Positions 46,761-57,844 of a stretch of 64,000 bases of DNA are shown one piece after another. The notes under the pieces are model-generated. The model made no database searches. It had not been told where the DNA came from and saw only the letters and a program-made list of their open reading frames with translations. Every line of letters starts with the position of its first letter. Within the stretch, counting starts at the first letter, position 1. A program made the position numbers and the translations under genes. The DNA is from Massospora cicadina (Eukaryota > Entomophthoromycota > Entomophthoromycetes > Entomophthorales > Entomophthoraceae): assembly GCA_022478985.1 (NCBI GenBank), contig JAKSZP010004217.1, forward strand, positions 54,514-118,513, written 5' to 3'.

Positions 46761-48560
46761 TTGCCCCAAATTAATTGTAAAATATCACTAAAAAGTGGGC
46801 TTGATTACCTCAATACTTATATAGACATGTCCACTTGGACCCCATCTAGTTTAGGGTTTTCTAGAGGTTACTGTAAGCACTTGTTTATCCAATTGTTAGA
46901 CATAAGGATTTGATTCTATTATGCTTTATAAAATCTTACTTTTCAGTGGCTATACATTCGAGGTTCAGTTACCATCTCCTTAGTAACAAATTCATTGAAA
47001 AGTGAAGGTAAAGTGCCCAATATTCATTTAACAATTTTATAGCCTCTACAGAGTTCATTAAGATTTTGATATTATTTAAAATTTTACTAAAGTTGGCGAA
47101 AGTAGAATATACCTTCTTATTCTGCATCATCTTTTACCAAATCATAATCATTATCTGAGTTTATCAAATGAGTGGGGGATTTACCAACTATCTCAAGGTA
47201 ATGTCTTGTATAATACCCTTGCATATTCCGTACTTAACTAGTATTTTAGGTTACCTTCTAAAATATTGAATTACAGCTGATAAGGCCAGTTTAAAAATTA
47301 AATCAGATAATAAGGGTCCTACTGGCTTTTACAAGACTCCAGTTGATTGTATTTTCCGCCTTAAGAAATGATGAAGCTTTAGCAAAATTAGTTATCCATT
47401 TTGGTGATAATATGTTTGTCATTAAGCCTGGTTACAATGCCTAGTAAAGCTCTTTATATATCTCATAAGCCTGTCTAAGGGCAATCTGGGCGTCAAAGTA
47501 ATTGATATCCTGGCCTCATATAACTCTTGAGCCTCATTGTAAAAACGTTCAGCAAAAGCTGCAACAGATTGATCCTTTTTGTTTTAAGATTTAGTAAAAA
47601 CTTTTGTGCGTTGTCATCCACCTTACTCTGCTAAACCCTTGGCAATAAGATCTTTGTCATTGCAATAAGTCATACTACTTCCTTAAGTTTGTCATTATCA
47701 GTTCCTTACTGACAAAACCTAAAGAACTCATTACAGTTTCCAACATATTAGTCTTGGAGGCACCCATTATGCTGATCTCAAACAGTACATTATTTTAGTA
47801 CATTTCAACTTTTCATAAACTTAAGTAAGTTACTTAGGGTAAAAAAAATCTGCAATCATTTCCCAGGGCCATAAAGGTCGCGATGATTCTAATTAACCTC
47901 AGGGTTTGAATTAGGATCGTCAATATAATGACTTTATGCTGTCTGAGTGGCTGTAGTTGAAGTCCGCATAATGTGAGCAGAGGGTGGTGAGCGAGCAGAA
48001 GTTGGCAGTGGAGTTGGCGTCAAAAGTAATTTGTCAGCTGGAATCACTAGATTTGTATTAAACGTAGAATTGACAGAGATTGAGAAGGCAGTAAAAACCA
48101 TAGACATACTGCACAATTAGCGCCTGATTACCTTTGAGGTTGGATGAAAATAAAGTATCATTTATTAATTCCCAATAGAATTAGTTCAAAATATTAGTAA
48201 ATAAGCGGCGCTCTTAAAAATAGCTGAAATTTAACTTGTATAAGCTTTTAATTGGAATTCAAAAAGTGTGCTTTTAACTATTTAATCCCCAATCTTTAAG
48301 TATGGTTTATTAGGGTACAAGGTTTCAATCTTTTAAATTAAGGTCATTATTAAACTTTTTTCTTGGGGGCGCGGTAGTGCTGAGTTAACAACTTTTTGCA
48401 AAGCGCTCGAATTGTTCAGGTTGTTTGTCACTAAGGTGACAAATAGGGTGGTCAGAGACATGATAGGCCTCAGGGCAAGCCGTTTCTGAATTATAACAAG
48501 AAAATACTCCAGCGCAGTAACATTCATCTTTCTGGGCCATTTTTGGATTGTAGGTGTACA
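46760..48560 (-). pseudogene. Element G gag region, decayed
   Basis: Position between the primer-binding site and protease makes this gag. Fragments such as MVFTAFSISVNSTFNTNLVI (48076) and FAERFYNEAQELYEA-like readings near 47530 are capsid-like. There are many stops and no intact knuckle. An open piece at 48594-48333 carries several Cys but no clear CCHC spacing. Confidence 0.4.
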
Positions 48561-48575
48561 GGATAGCAGAAGTTG

Positions 48576-48593
48576 CCCATGTAGTGAGCACCA
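48576..48593 (-). promoter_or_regulatory. Element G primer-binding site
   Basis: The plus strand CCCATGTAGTGAGCACCA is one base off the complement of the family site. Confidence 0.75.
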
Positions 48594-49430
48594 AATATTA
48601 AGATCGGCTTAGACGTTAATTTTCATTTGACCTTGTAAATGCATTACTATAAATTATAATTTTATAAAGAAGATATTTTAAAGAAACACATGTAAATAGT
48701 TATTGAATCTGGGCTTTAACTAACACCCTTTGTTCAGGGAAATAACACTTTAGTCTTTAAGTACCACAGCGGCTATGATACAAATATAAATATCTCCCTA
48801 TACATAGTAGGCTTACACTAATATCAAAAACCAGTGCACCTTTTAGAGTGACTAAAACATATTTTATTTTCGTTTATCTATAGAAAATACAATTGGTGAA
48901 AGCTATCTATTTTTAGTACTAGATGGTTGGTGAAAGCTATCTTATAACTCAACTTTGTTAAGATATACTAACTTTTTTCATTAAGTACTGGAAAGCCAAT
49001 GAGACTAAGGCATTAGCTTTGTGGTCTTAACCATTAAAAATGACCATATAGAGCCAAGATGCTGACAAAGGCTAAGGATATTAAAAATAGTAGCAACGTT
49101 TAGACACCCAATTGGGGGCAATGAGGATGATATAGATAAAGTGATTGCATTTTTAGCCCATAGGGCCGAAGTAAGTTGATTCCTATTAGTGATTGAACCT
49201 AGCGTAGGTGGGCAGTTGAGGTATTGCTTTTTACTTTACATAGCATCTTTAATCACTGATGCTTGCTAGTACAGATTAATGTAACATGTCTTTTCATTAA
49301 AAATGACAAAAGATTAATAGTAGGTTAATATCTTAGATTGAAGTCAGCATAGAGGCCTAATTAATCAAATCCTCAGCTTTTTTACTAGTTTAAGGCTCTT
49401 TCTGCTTGAGCCCATTTTTGAGTGCATTTT
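48594..49430 (-). repeat. Element G 5' LTR
   Basis: Partner of 42350-43179. The inner end is fixed by the primer-binding site; the outer end is approximate. An internal repeat GGTGAAAGCTATCT occurs twice near 48892 and 48929. Confidence 0.7.
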
Positions 49431-49485
49431 AAATTTAAATTTTAAAATTTATTGCAATCCAATTAGCTGTAACACTGATCCACTG

Positions 49486-51146
49486 ATGTCCACGGCCCCA
49501 CCGCCTGCTGCTCCAGTGTGGGGCAGCGGCAAAACCCCACCCAGAATTTTCTGTTTGAGGGAAATATGCTTGACTGGTTTATCCAGTCATAACAAATCCT
49601 TGGGTCAGTTTGTTCCACCTAAGATTCTTGCCATCCAACTCGCATGATCCCAGGTGGTGCCCTGCTGCCCTCTTGTACTCCCCAACTCTTGCATGTGTTT
49701 CAGCCTTAAGGTTGATTATAGGAAGTTGTTCCCATATGTGGTCAAAGCCATTATTGAAATGGCACAGGTGGTGATGCAACCTGCTGGATTCATCAATATC
49801 CGCCCTTATAAAGGATACTTTGATCTAGGTTTCACATACAAAGCTGATGCAGCCATTGAAGCAACTTTGCCCCTGGTTTTCCAGGGCACGCCAATTTCCA
49901 CAACGTGCACCCAGATCCCCGCTGACACCACGTTGGTGGTTCAGTTTGCTGGGTTGCCCACTCTCCTTTCCCCTGCAATGCCCCATCAGGAGCTGATGGA
50001 AGGTTTGCCAGCCTATGGCGCTAACCCCATCCTTCAATTTTGTGGTCCACAATGGAGCCATCGCCTCGCTGGGCCTTGGGCATTTGTCAAAGTCAGCTCT
50101 AGATTTACAACATTGTGGAGCATCTTACCCCTTGCGCCTTTGTTGCAGCTGCCCCTGACCACTCGTTCTGGGCCTGTGTCAAGGGCGGGCAGACTGTCTG
50201 TTCGTCCTGTTTTAAGTAGGATCACTTGAAGCGTAGATGTCCCTACCTTGCTGCTTCTGCCACCTCAGCAGAATTGGCCACCAGCTCACTGTCCTCTGAC
50301 TGCCCCTCAGCCTTCTCAGAATGAGGTGCAATCCTACCACCCCTCCTCTAAAACCTGTCACTCCCACATCCACAGCAGCAAAACTTGCCCCTCCTAATCC
50401 CAGTGCCACCAATGCTCCCATTAACCATGAATCAGCTTAGACACCAGTTCAATACAAAACCCCAACCCATTTGCCATCCTCAGCCACCCCTATTGTGGAA
50501 AATGAGGATTTGTATGACATGAACCCATGTACCTTATTGGATGAAACTGATGAAATGGGTAATGTGATTGAAGACTAAGAAGTCAACGTGGAAGAACTTA
50601 TCTCGTTACAAACCCCCATTGAGATCCCTCAGCGCTTTTATGCCCTACGGCCAAATGATGATTTGTTATGCAACCAGCATCATTTCGCTGTGGCAGCTGA
50701 TACCCAACCTGACACACGTTTTCTCTGTGAGGCTGTGGCCTACACAGCAGTGATGCTCGCCAAAGGTCTCCCCCTCCAATTCTTACCCCAAACTTGACCA
50801 CACAGAGCAAAAACGCCATTATTCAGTTTCACAAACAATCCATGAATGCCATTCAGAAAATGATTTCTGCTTCAAAATTCAAACCAATAGCTATGCATGC
50901 TACCTCTGCTTTACTCTCCGAACATCCTGCCATCCTCATTCAAGCAGAAAAATGCTTGTCCACTCACTTAGGTGCGATTTATGCTGAACACAATTTCTCT
51001 AAGCAACTGGTCCTCTGTGAACTCGCCCCATATTGCTGATAACCCCATGCCCTTGCTCTCTGCCTTGGCCTGCACTCTGTATGATGATGAGGAACCCGCA
51101 GATGAGCCCCCTGATCCCCCTTCCCCTTCCTCCATGGTGGGTTAAG
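49486..51146 (+). pseudogene. Element H: LINE ORF1-like gene (RNA-binding, CCHC), no ORF2
   Basis: ATG at 49486 (MSTAPPPAAPVWGSGKTPPR) opens a reading broken only by a TGA near 49649, continuing to 50229. The region 49800-50090 (YKGYFDLGFTYKADAAIEAT, then LVVQFAGLP) resembles the RNA-recognition-like fold of LINE ORF1. In the next frame, at 50199-50240, a knuckle reads C-x2-C-F-K-stop-D-H-x4-C, an exact CCHC spacing with a TAG inside. A low-complexity Pro/Ala/Thr tail follows, then a piece at 50588-50797 and an acidic end (DDEEPADEPPDPPSP) stopping at 51146. A short AT-rich tail to about 51340 follows. No endonuclease or RT is found. ORF1 binds LINE RNA. Confidence 0.6.
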
Positions 51147-51299
51147 CAGTTCGCCGCTGTACCACATGGTTGGTTGTGTTCTTGTTTTGTGTGTCTAGCT
51201 GCTTGTTTTGTGCGGTTGGTCATGTTTGGTTTGGTTCAGCTTGGTGTTTCCATTTTTATAATGTCCGTCTCCTGGTCGCCATGCCTTGTATAAATTAAA

Positions 51300-53721
51300 A
51301 TTTAATTAATAAATTAACTTAAATTAAGCAATTGAATATGTTTCTATACATGGTTGGTAAGATTTAAATAGCCTTAGATAGGCATGGAAACTCTACCATC
51401 TAGTAAATTCTTTTCACTTAGTTCATTGTTGGGCTTCAACCTAGTATGGGTAAAGCCTCAATATGTAGTCTACTATCTAATATCTATGATTTATGCCAAA
51501 TATGGCACTTATTTGATATGTCAATCAATTTACTGATATGTAGATAGTTGATTAATATAATTTACATAGGGGCCAATTATGAGTTATAAAGATGTTAGCA
51601 AATCATATTCATTATACATGCCACAAGAAACAAATTAAAATAACAAAATGAACATGAATTACCTATTGCCTTGTGTGAATATGAAACCACTTTATTTCCC
51701 ATGGCAATAAGGATAAAAAAGCACAGATAAGAAATCACCGTGAAAAGTTGCTAACCCAGAACCACCCATTGTGATTTTCCTTTTCTATAAGCCCTACCTA
51801 AATTATATTGAGATGATGCCCATTGATCTTATTCAAAATACAAACATTATTTGACTATTATAAATATTATGTGCATTGTTAATTTTTCTATCAAAATCTG
51901 GATACCATTCTCTAGACGCTTAATGATTGACTATAGATACCTATATTACTCTAGATAAAGTACTTTTACTCACTAAAATCTTATAGTTTATAGTCACTAT
52001 TCCAGTGTGTCCACTTAAACAGGTCTGCGCTAGACTTAAGCACTAATATCAGTTTATTTTTGATATACTAAGCATGTCATAAGTATATATGTTGGTGAGA
52101 GTTCTTGTGTCAAGCGTTAGTATGCAACAACAAACGGAAATCTGACCAATGGTACTCACTATAGGCTACGTTACCACACATCAGAGTACATTTTAATATC
52201 AATGAAACATATTAAGTATAACAAAGGTGTATAATGCAGAAGAGGACAGTTTAAAGAAGATGACAAAATCTATATAATGCCAAAAACCCAATCAAAGAAG
52301 TTCACATGGATGGAATCAATATGAGCATAGAAATACTAAACTTGGTGCACACAAAATTAGGATGGTTATTAAGTCACCGCTGGGCTACAAACTATATGCC
52401 TTGTCCAAACCAAGTTAAATTAACCACCATTGACAGTAAAACAAATAAATGTTACATGGGTAACAAGCTCATACCTGCATCTCCTTCTCTTGTCAAAGAT
52501 TTCCTATTTCTAATGATCTACTTGGATCATCAGAGCCACAGACATCTGCAACTAAATTGCTTCTTTTAGAAAACCTCCTTCATTCCAATATTTCTCGTGG
52601 TAAGTTGAGACAATCTACAAGATGAGTCAGAAATAAGCACATGGGCCACTTAAAGCGTACCATGGCAAAAGCATAAAATTAGTTTTTGGAAATTTCAATA
52701 TTTGATTTTATGAATATACTAAAGCCTCTCAACAAAGTGCTAGTACTTTAGAGGCTGCTGCAACAAAATCTTTTCTTTTTTTATAATTAAATTATGCTAA
52801 TAATTTAGATTTTTTTCAAATTTACAACACCTAAGGTCTCCCATTAATTAAGACCAAATTCCACCTATCTCAGCTTACTTGAGATTAAATAAAAATTAAT
52901 CCAGAATACCATTTTAAATTAAAGCAAAGCCTTGCTTAAAATCGCCTACCTTTTCTTCTCTACCAATTTTAAGAATAAATAAAATTTTCCCTTTGTTATT
53001 TTTAGCTATTTCTTATTCACAAACTGACGCCTCTCAATCAAATTTGTATCTATAAGTTAAAATAGTATATCTCTATATAACATAAGTCAAACAGACACTA
53101 AAATTAAACCAGGCATGAAAATGCATATTATAACAACCTTAGTTATTAGTCATAAAAATGAGATTAGGCTTGACATTCTTAGATGGTGTAAAATGCTAAG
53201 CCTTTGTATCCTCACCTCTTTAAATCAAACTTTTCCATGAAATAGAAAATGAAATTGATGTTAATAATTCATTTTTACATTATTGGGATTTGCAAATTAA
53301 AGCCAAGACAGAAGCCATGCTTTTTAGGATAACTTCCATCCCAACTGCATTGTTTTTCGCCTCTTTCCTAACTCTACAATTATGGGACTATATCAAGGCT
53401 AAAAGCTTTGTAGAATTATTGTCACCCATAGTTAGGGCCTTTGAGGGAACAATGTTTGTCTTTGCCTTACCATGGATGAAGCCATACATTTGGGCTTCCA
53501 GTTTATTCCAGTTATCTATCTCAACTTAATTTAGCATTAGCAAAAGTACCATTAAATCCTTTGTTGGGCTTAAATCCAGATTTTTTTATATTATTTATAA
53601 ACCGCAAAAATTTTCATTGAAAACTAATTTTTTAATAAATCATGAATAAACTTCCTCATTAGCAGTCCACCAATTAATAAGATAAGCAATTGCACCAACT
53701 AATCTATACTCTATAAAACTT
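51300..53721. other. AT-rich spacer, one unresolved patch at 52220-52620
   Basis: Mostly low-GC sequence without coding signal. At 52220-52620 overlapping frames read EDDKIYIMPK, HMDGINMSIEI and KCYMGNKLIPASP. The frame changes are those of a decayed gene, but I cannot name the family. A short hydrophobic open stretch at 53290-53529 has no support as a gene. Confidence 0.4.
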
Positions 53722-53726
53722 AAGGA
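53722..53726. repeat. Element K target-site duplication, left (AAGGA)
   Basis: AAGGA directly before TGTGATG; repeated exactly at 55531-55535 after TTGTTACA. Confidence 0.88.
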
Positions 53727-54369
53727 TGTGATGAATTGGTTCAAACCATTCATCTCATTTTGACTCAAAATTTAGAATCCAAATTTTGAGTCATAACGCC
53801 TGAGGGATTTTCAACTAGGGTAGCAGGAACTAGACTTTTTTCACTCCCAACTATGCTTTAGGCTCAAAAGAGCTTAAAGAATGACCAGGAGAGGACTTCC
53901 CAAAGCTTGACTTTTAAAAGGTTGAGTCCCATCACTCTGAACCTCAGTTCAGAATTTTTGCATCTTCTCTTGGCCGTATAGGCCTCATGCCTTACCTGAG
54001 CATTGGGTGCGACAAGGATTTGTCACAAAAACAAAACCTTGAGCTTCTGGGTCATTGGCCCTCCCCAGTTGCTCTGTCATTTACTTGTCACGCTTGCAAT
54101 GCCAGAGAAATGCTGGGAATGACTCACACAATTTTATTACTTTTAATAAAAATAAAGGTTACTTTGGGGATTTGCACCCTCACTTGCTGCCTTTCTTTTT
54201 CCATGTCCGAGATTTCCCCAAATTTTGAGAGTTAAAGATGGATTGGTATTAAACCATCCCAGCTTACCTCTTTGGTACAACTTGCTGCTGGACCTATTTT
54301 GGCATTGATTTACTCCGCTGAAGATTCAGGCCTCTGGCGAATGGAATCTGGGTGGTTCCATTTGTTATA
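53727..54369 (+). repeat. Element K 5' LTR
   Basis: 643 bp, TGTGATGAATTGG...TTGTTATA. Contains a perfect 13-bp inverted repeat at 53761-53793 and an AATAAA-like signal near 54148. Confidence 0.9.
53761..53793. promoter_or_regulatory. Inverted repeat with paired TGACTCA/TGAGTCA sites, K 5' LTR
   Basis: TGACTCAAAATTT, loop AGAATCC, AAATTTTGAGTCA: perfect 13-bp arms near the LTR start (U3). Each arm contains the 7-bp core bound by Gcn4/AP-1 type bZIP proteins. The 3' LTR keeps the same structure (54914-54928 with 54938-54952). Confidence 0.6.
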
Positions 54370-54882
54370 TAATTCTGAACTCACCTTTTTTCTTTTGCCC
54401 AATTCCAAGCTCCACTCACCTGACCTTGTTATTGCCTTGGGTCCCAATTATGAGAAATCAGCACAAGGAACCAGTGACTGATGGCCAGCCATGTAATCAA
54501 GGTGATGGCGGGTGTTTATTTGGATGAGGTCTTCCCCTCATCAGAGATTGGAGGGCACCACAGGAACCTGGCCCAGAAAATTTACTCCATTTTGGATCAG
54601 CCCCTTTACATGGTGGTTGCAGCCAGGCCACGCTGGATCTTACACCATTTTAGGGAGCATATCCCAGCCAAGTGCCGGGCATGCTCCTCACATCAGGTGG
54701 GATGATCCAGTAGCCCAGTTCCAACTTGCCCTCATCAGGGTTTCCCTCACCATGAGGGATCTGGAATTTATTCCAGATAAATTTCTTGGGGATTGAGGTA
54801 ACTCAACCCAAGAAGCCCTCATGGTGGCGGCCTCCTGCTTGTGAGCTCTCTTTTTGGGGGGTTTCATTTTAGCGGGGGGTGA
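54370..54882 (+). other. Element K interior with short unidentified reading frames
   Basis: A 74-codon open stretch at 54481-54705 (MASHVIKVMAGVYLDEVF...) overlaps a 94-codon stretch at 54512-54796 in the next frame, whose end reads LTMRDLEFIPDKFLGD. Neither matches a domain I know. They may be remnants of a coding region from the autonomous parent. The last bases, AGCGGGGGGTGA, are the polypurine tract. Confidence 0.5.
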
Positions 54883-55530
54883 TGTGACAAAATGGCTCAA
54901 ACCATTCATCTCATTTTGACTCAAAATTAGGATTCTGAATTTTGAGTCAAAACGCCTGAGAAATTTCCAACTAGGGTAGCTAAGAGCCAGGGTTTTGCTG
55001 CTCCCAGATATGCTTTAGGCTCAGAAAGAGCTTAAAGCATGTCCATGAGAGGTCTTCCCAAAGTATGATCTTTAAAAGTTCGAGTCCCATCATTCTGAAC
55101 CTCAGTTCAGAATTTTTGCAGCTTCTCTTGGCCATTTAAGCCTTATGCCTTACCTGAGCATTGGGTGCAACATGAGTTTGTCACAAAAACAAAACCTTGA
55201 GCTTCTGGGGCATTGGCCCTCCCCAGTTGCTCTATCTTTTTCTTGTCACGCTTGCAATGCAAAAGAAATGCTGGGAACACCTCGATCAATTTATTATGTT
55301 AAATAAAAATAGAGGTTACTTTGGGATTTGCATCCTCACTTGCCTACCGTTCTTTTTCTGTGTCTGATATTTCACCAAATTTTGAGAGTTAAAGATAGGT
55401 TGGTACTATTAAACCGTCCCAGCTTACCTCAGTGGTCTAACTTGGCTGTTGGACTTATTTTGGCTTTGATTTACTCCGCTGAAGATTCAGGCATCTGGCA
55501 AACGAATTCTGGGTAATTCCATTTGTTACA
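54883..55530 (+). repeat. Element K 3' LTR
   Basis: 648 bp, TGTGACAAAATGGCTC...TTGTTACA. Holds the matching 15-bp inverted repeat at 54914-54952. Confidence 0.9.
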
Positions 55531-55535
55531 AAGGA

Positions 55536-57839
55536 AATGTAGCTAATACCTCTCACGCAGTTATCCTAGTTACTAACATAATACCATCTCATGTATGTCT
55601 CTATATGTTATTGTACCCCTATTATATCGCGTGATCATATGCCTCTAATTGAAATATCATTCATTATAACCACTTCAATATCCTTTGACTATACTTATAT
55701 TAATACAAAGTATAATATAAAACCCTTTATAATCTTAAGTATTTTATTTTTAGATTATAATGCTTATACTGTAGAAGTATTATTATTTAATCTATAGTTA
55801 CCGTTACTCTTCTAATTTATCTTCTTGTCTAGTGAAAATTTTAGCCCCTCCTTTTTAGATAATTTCATATTGATAAGCATACCATAAGTAGCCTTAGTGT
55901 TGAGTTTGTAAATTGTCACCTGAAAGCAACTACTGAAGCCAGACTTCCTACATCCTTCCTACAGTTTTTCACATGCTAATTTTAAGGTCAAGCAATAACA
56001 ATTTATATGAATCTTAAAAGAGAAAACTCAGTAAGCATATGTTTTAAAGAATTAACCTTAAAGAATGTCCATTTAAGGTTCACATATGGCTACCTGGAAT
56101 AAATTAGCTTTGGCTACCAACTAAAACTGGATGGTACCATTAAAGGTCTGGAAGAAAATTTTATACTAAAAACCAAGATATCCAAGCAAAGTTGATACAA
56201 TGAACGGCCTTTTAAATGTCTCCTTTTCAAAATTAATTCTTATTCTCATTGATTATCATGTCAATCTCATCACGGTCAAATTATATTCTTATCATCCAAA
56301 CATTTTCTCTTTCTTTATAGTATTCAAGATAGGGTTCTTTAAACAACTATCCTAATTTTCTTCTAATATATACTGTAACACCCAATCTCTCTCCTAGAAC
56401 ACCTGATCTTCAATTATAAAAAACTCATAACCATTTTCTTTTTATGTTATCATAAAAAATTATTATTGTGGTCCAACTTTACAAAAACATACCACACTAA
56501 TATGAGATAGGGGTGTAAACATAGGAAGTATATGACAAATTATAAGTACTGGGAGTAAAACCTTCCTGCACATAATCTGATATACAAGAAAAACGTGATC
56601 TGGTTTAATCATATCTCTTAGCTGTACTGGGTTATAGTTCATGATTCCACATTTAACTACTTTTTATTAGCACAGAATTTGTTGATTTCTGCTTTGACTA
56701 ATTCAATCTGCAATGTGAAGGAAATAGTATAACTCCTTTTCATTTATGCTAACGCTTGCTCTTCCTAACTATATTATTTGGCAAGCTTTTAGTAAAAAAT
56801 AACCATCCGCATTTTTTATAAGATTTTTAGACATAAAAAAGACACATAGAATATCACACATTTTTAATAATTTAAGATGCTTTAGATGATTATAGTCCTA
56901 TAAAAGTCTCACTCAACTTATTGCCTATTCTAGAACAATAAATTATTCATAGATACAAAGAATAAATTATGCTTCTAGCATTTACTTTATCTATAGATTT
57001 TTATTTATTTAATTAATAAGTGATAGTATCTGCTTCCAAATTTGTGATAAATCTATCTTTGTCCTATATTTTATATATTCATAATTTTCATTTAGGTACT
57101 ACTTGATGCCAGCATAGTAACATTAATTTTTTATAATTCTTCAGTAAAAAACTAGCATACGGTTTTAGCCATAACAGAGTCTAACTAACTCATACCTGAA
57201 GACTTAGATTATCTAATTACTCAAGCAAAAGTTTTTTACAGTTTAGTATAAGATTATATCACACAATGACTAGGTGTTAAAATCAGGGAACTTGTAGCTA
57301 CTCTACTTCTCCTGAAAAAAAGTACTATTTGTTTAAGTCTGGCTTCATTGGTAATTGTTTCCAGAGATTAATTGCACAGGGTTGGTTATGTGCACACTTC
57401 AATTTTGCTTATTAGTATTATAAAATGGATGTAATAGTATGAAGAGTATTATTTGTAGTTGAAAAAATAAAATCAGTTAATTGGTGGTCCAATGCTAAGT
57501 TTAATATGTTCCACTAAATATTGATTATATTTTAATCAGTGACTTCTTCCCTTTCCTAGATGAACTTAATCCACTCTCAGATTTAGAGGTTCCTGACCTT
57601 AGTTCTCATCATTCTGAGTTAGCGGAGATCAGCATCAAAAGTCTACTTCTCTTCTAAAGATATCCAACCCTTACTCTTTAACACACAAAAGTGTCAACAA
57701 TTATTTTAATACAACAATAATAAACTGAAGATGAATAGAACTTACTACTAAATCCAAACTTTTCTTTAACGTGGCAATCAGAGATTATAACTGATTCAAT
57801 TCAAGACAGGAAAAGTTTGATAATCAGTAAGGGGAGATG
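55536..57839. other. AT-rich spacer, nothing recognised
   Basis: Very low GC, no coding signal, no direct or inverted repeats of note. The open stretch at 55591-55797 is compositional. Confidence 0.6.
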
Positions 57840-57844
57840 AGTAT

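Larger units (their letters stand above)
42350..49430 (-). mobile_element. Element G: old Ty3/gypsy element related to A/B/D/E
   Basis: About 7.1 kb on the minus strand: 5' LTR about 48594-49430, primer-binding site 48576-48593, gag, protease, dUTPase-like, RT, RNase H, integrase, 3' LTR about 42350-43179. It shares the primer-binding site and pol order with A, B, D and E but is much more diverged, with no long frame left. LTR ends are approximate. Confidence 0.8.
53727..55530 (+). mobile_element. Element K: compact non-autonomous LTR element (TRIM-like)
   Basis: 1804 bp: two LTRs (643 and 648 bp) and a 513-bp interior. Flanked by an exact 5-bp duplication AAGGA (53722-53726 and 55531-55535). 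The interior ends in GCGGGGGGTGA, a polypurine tract directly before the 3' LTR, which gives plus orientation. No gag, RT or integrase is encoded, so it depends on another element's enzymes. LTR identity is roughly 88% by eye. Terminal bases (TGTGA...GTTA(C)A) and tract match element F. Confidence 0.88.

Noticed and set aside
42350..49430. CRISPR-like or short tandem arrays in the repeat-rich AT sequence
   Set aside because: Repeats are long, dispersed and paired as LTRs; no regularly spaced short repeats were seen anywhere in the window.
49654..50229. 191-codon open frame as a host protein gene
   Set aside because: The frame extends upstream to an ATG at 49486 and continues by a shift into a CCHC knuckle, which is LINE ORF1 layout.
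53290..53529. Hydrophobic 79-codon frame as a membrane protein gene
   Set aside because: No signal beyond hydrophobicity, which AT-rich sequence produces by chance; no upstream gene structure.
53727..55530. A local tandem duplication or paired promoters, because of the two 0.64-kb repeats
   Set aside because: TG...CA-type ends, a polypurine tract and an exact 5-bp duplication outside the pair show an LTR element.
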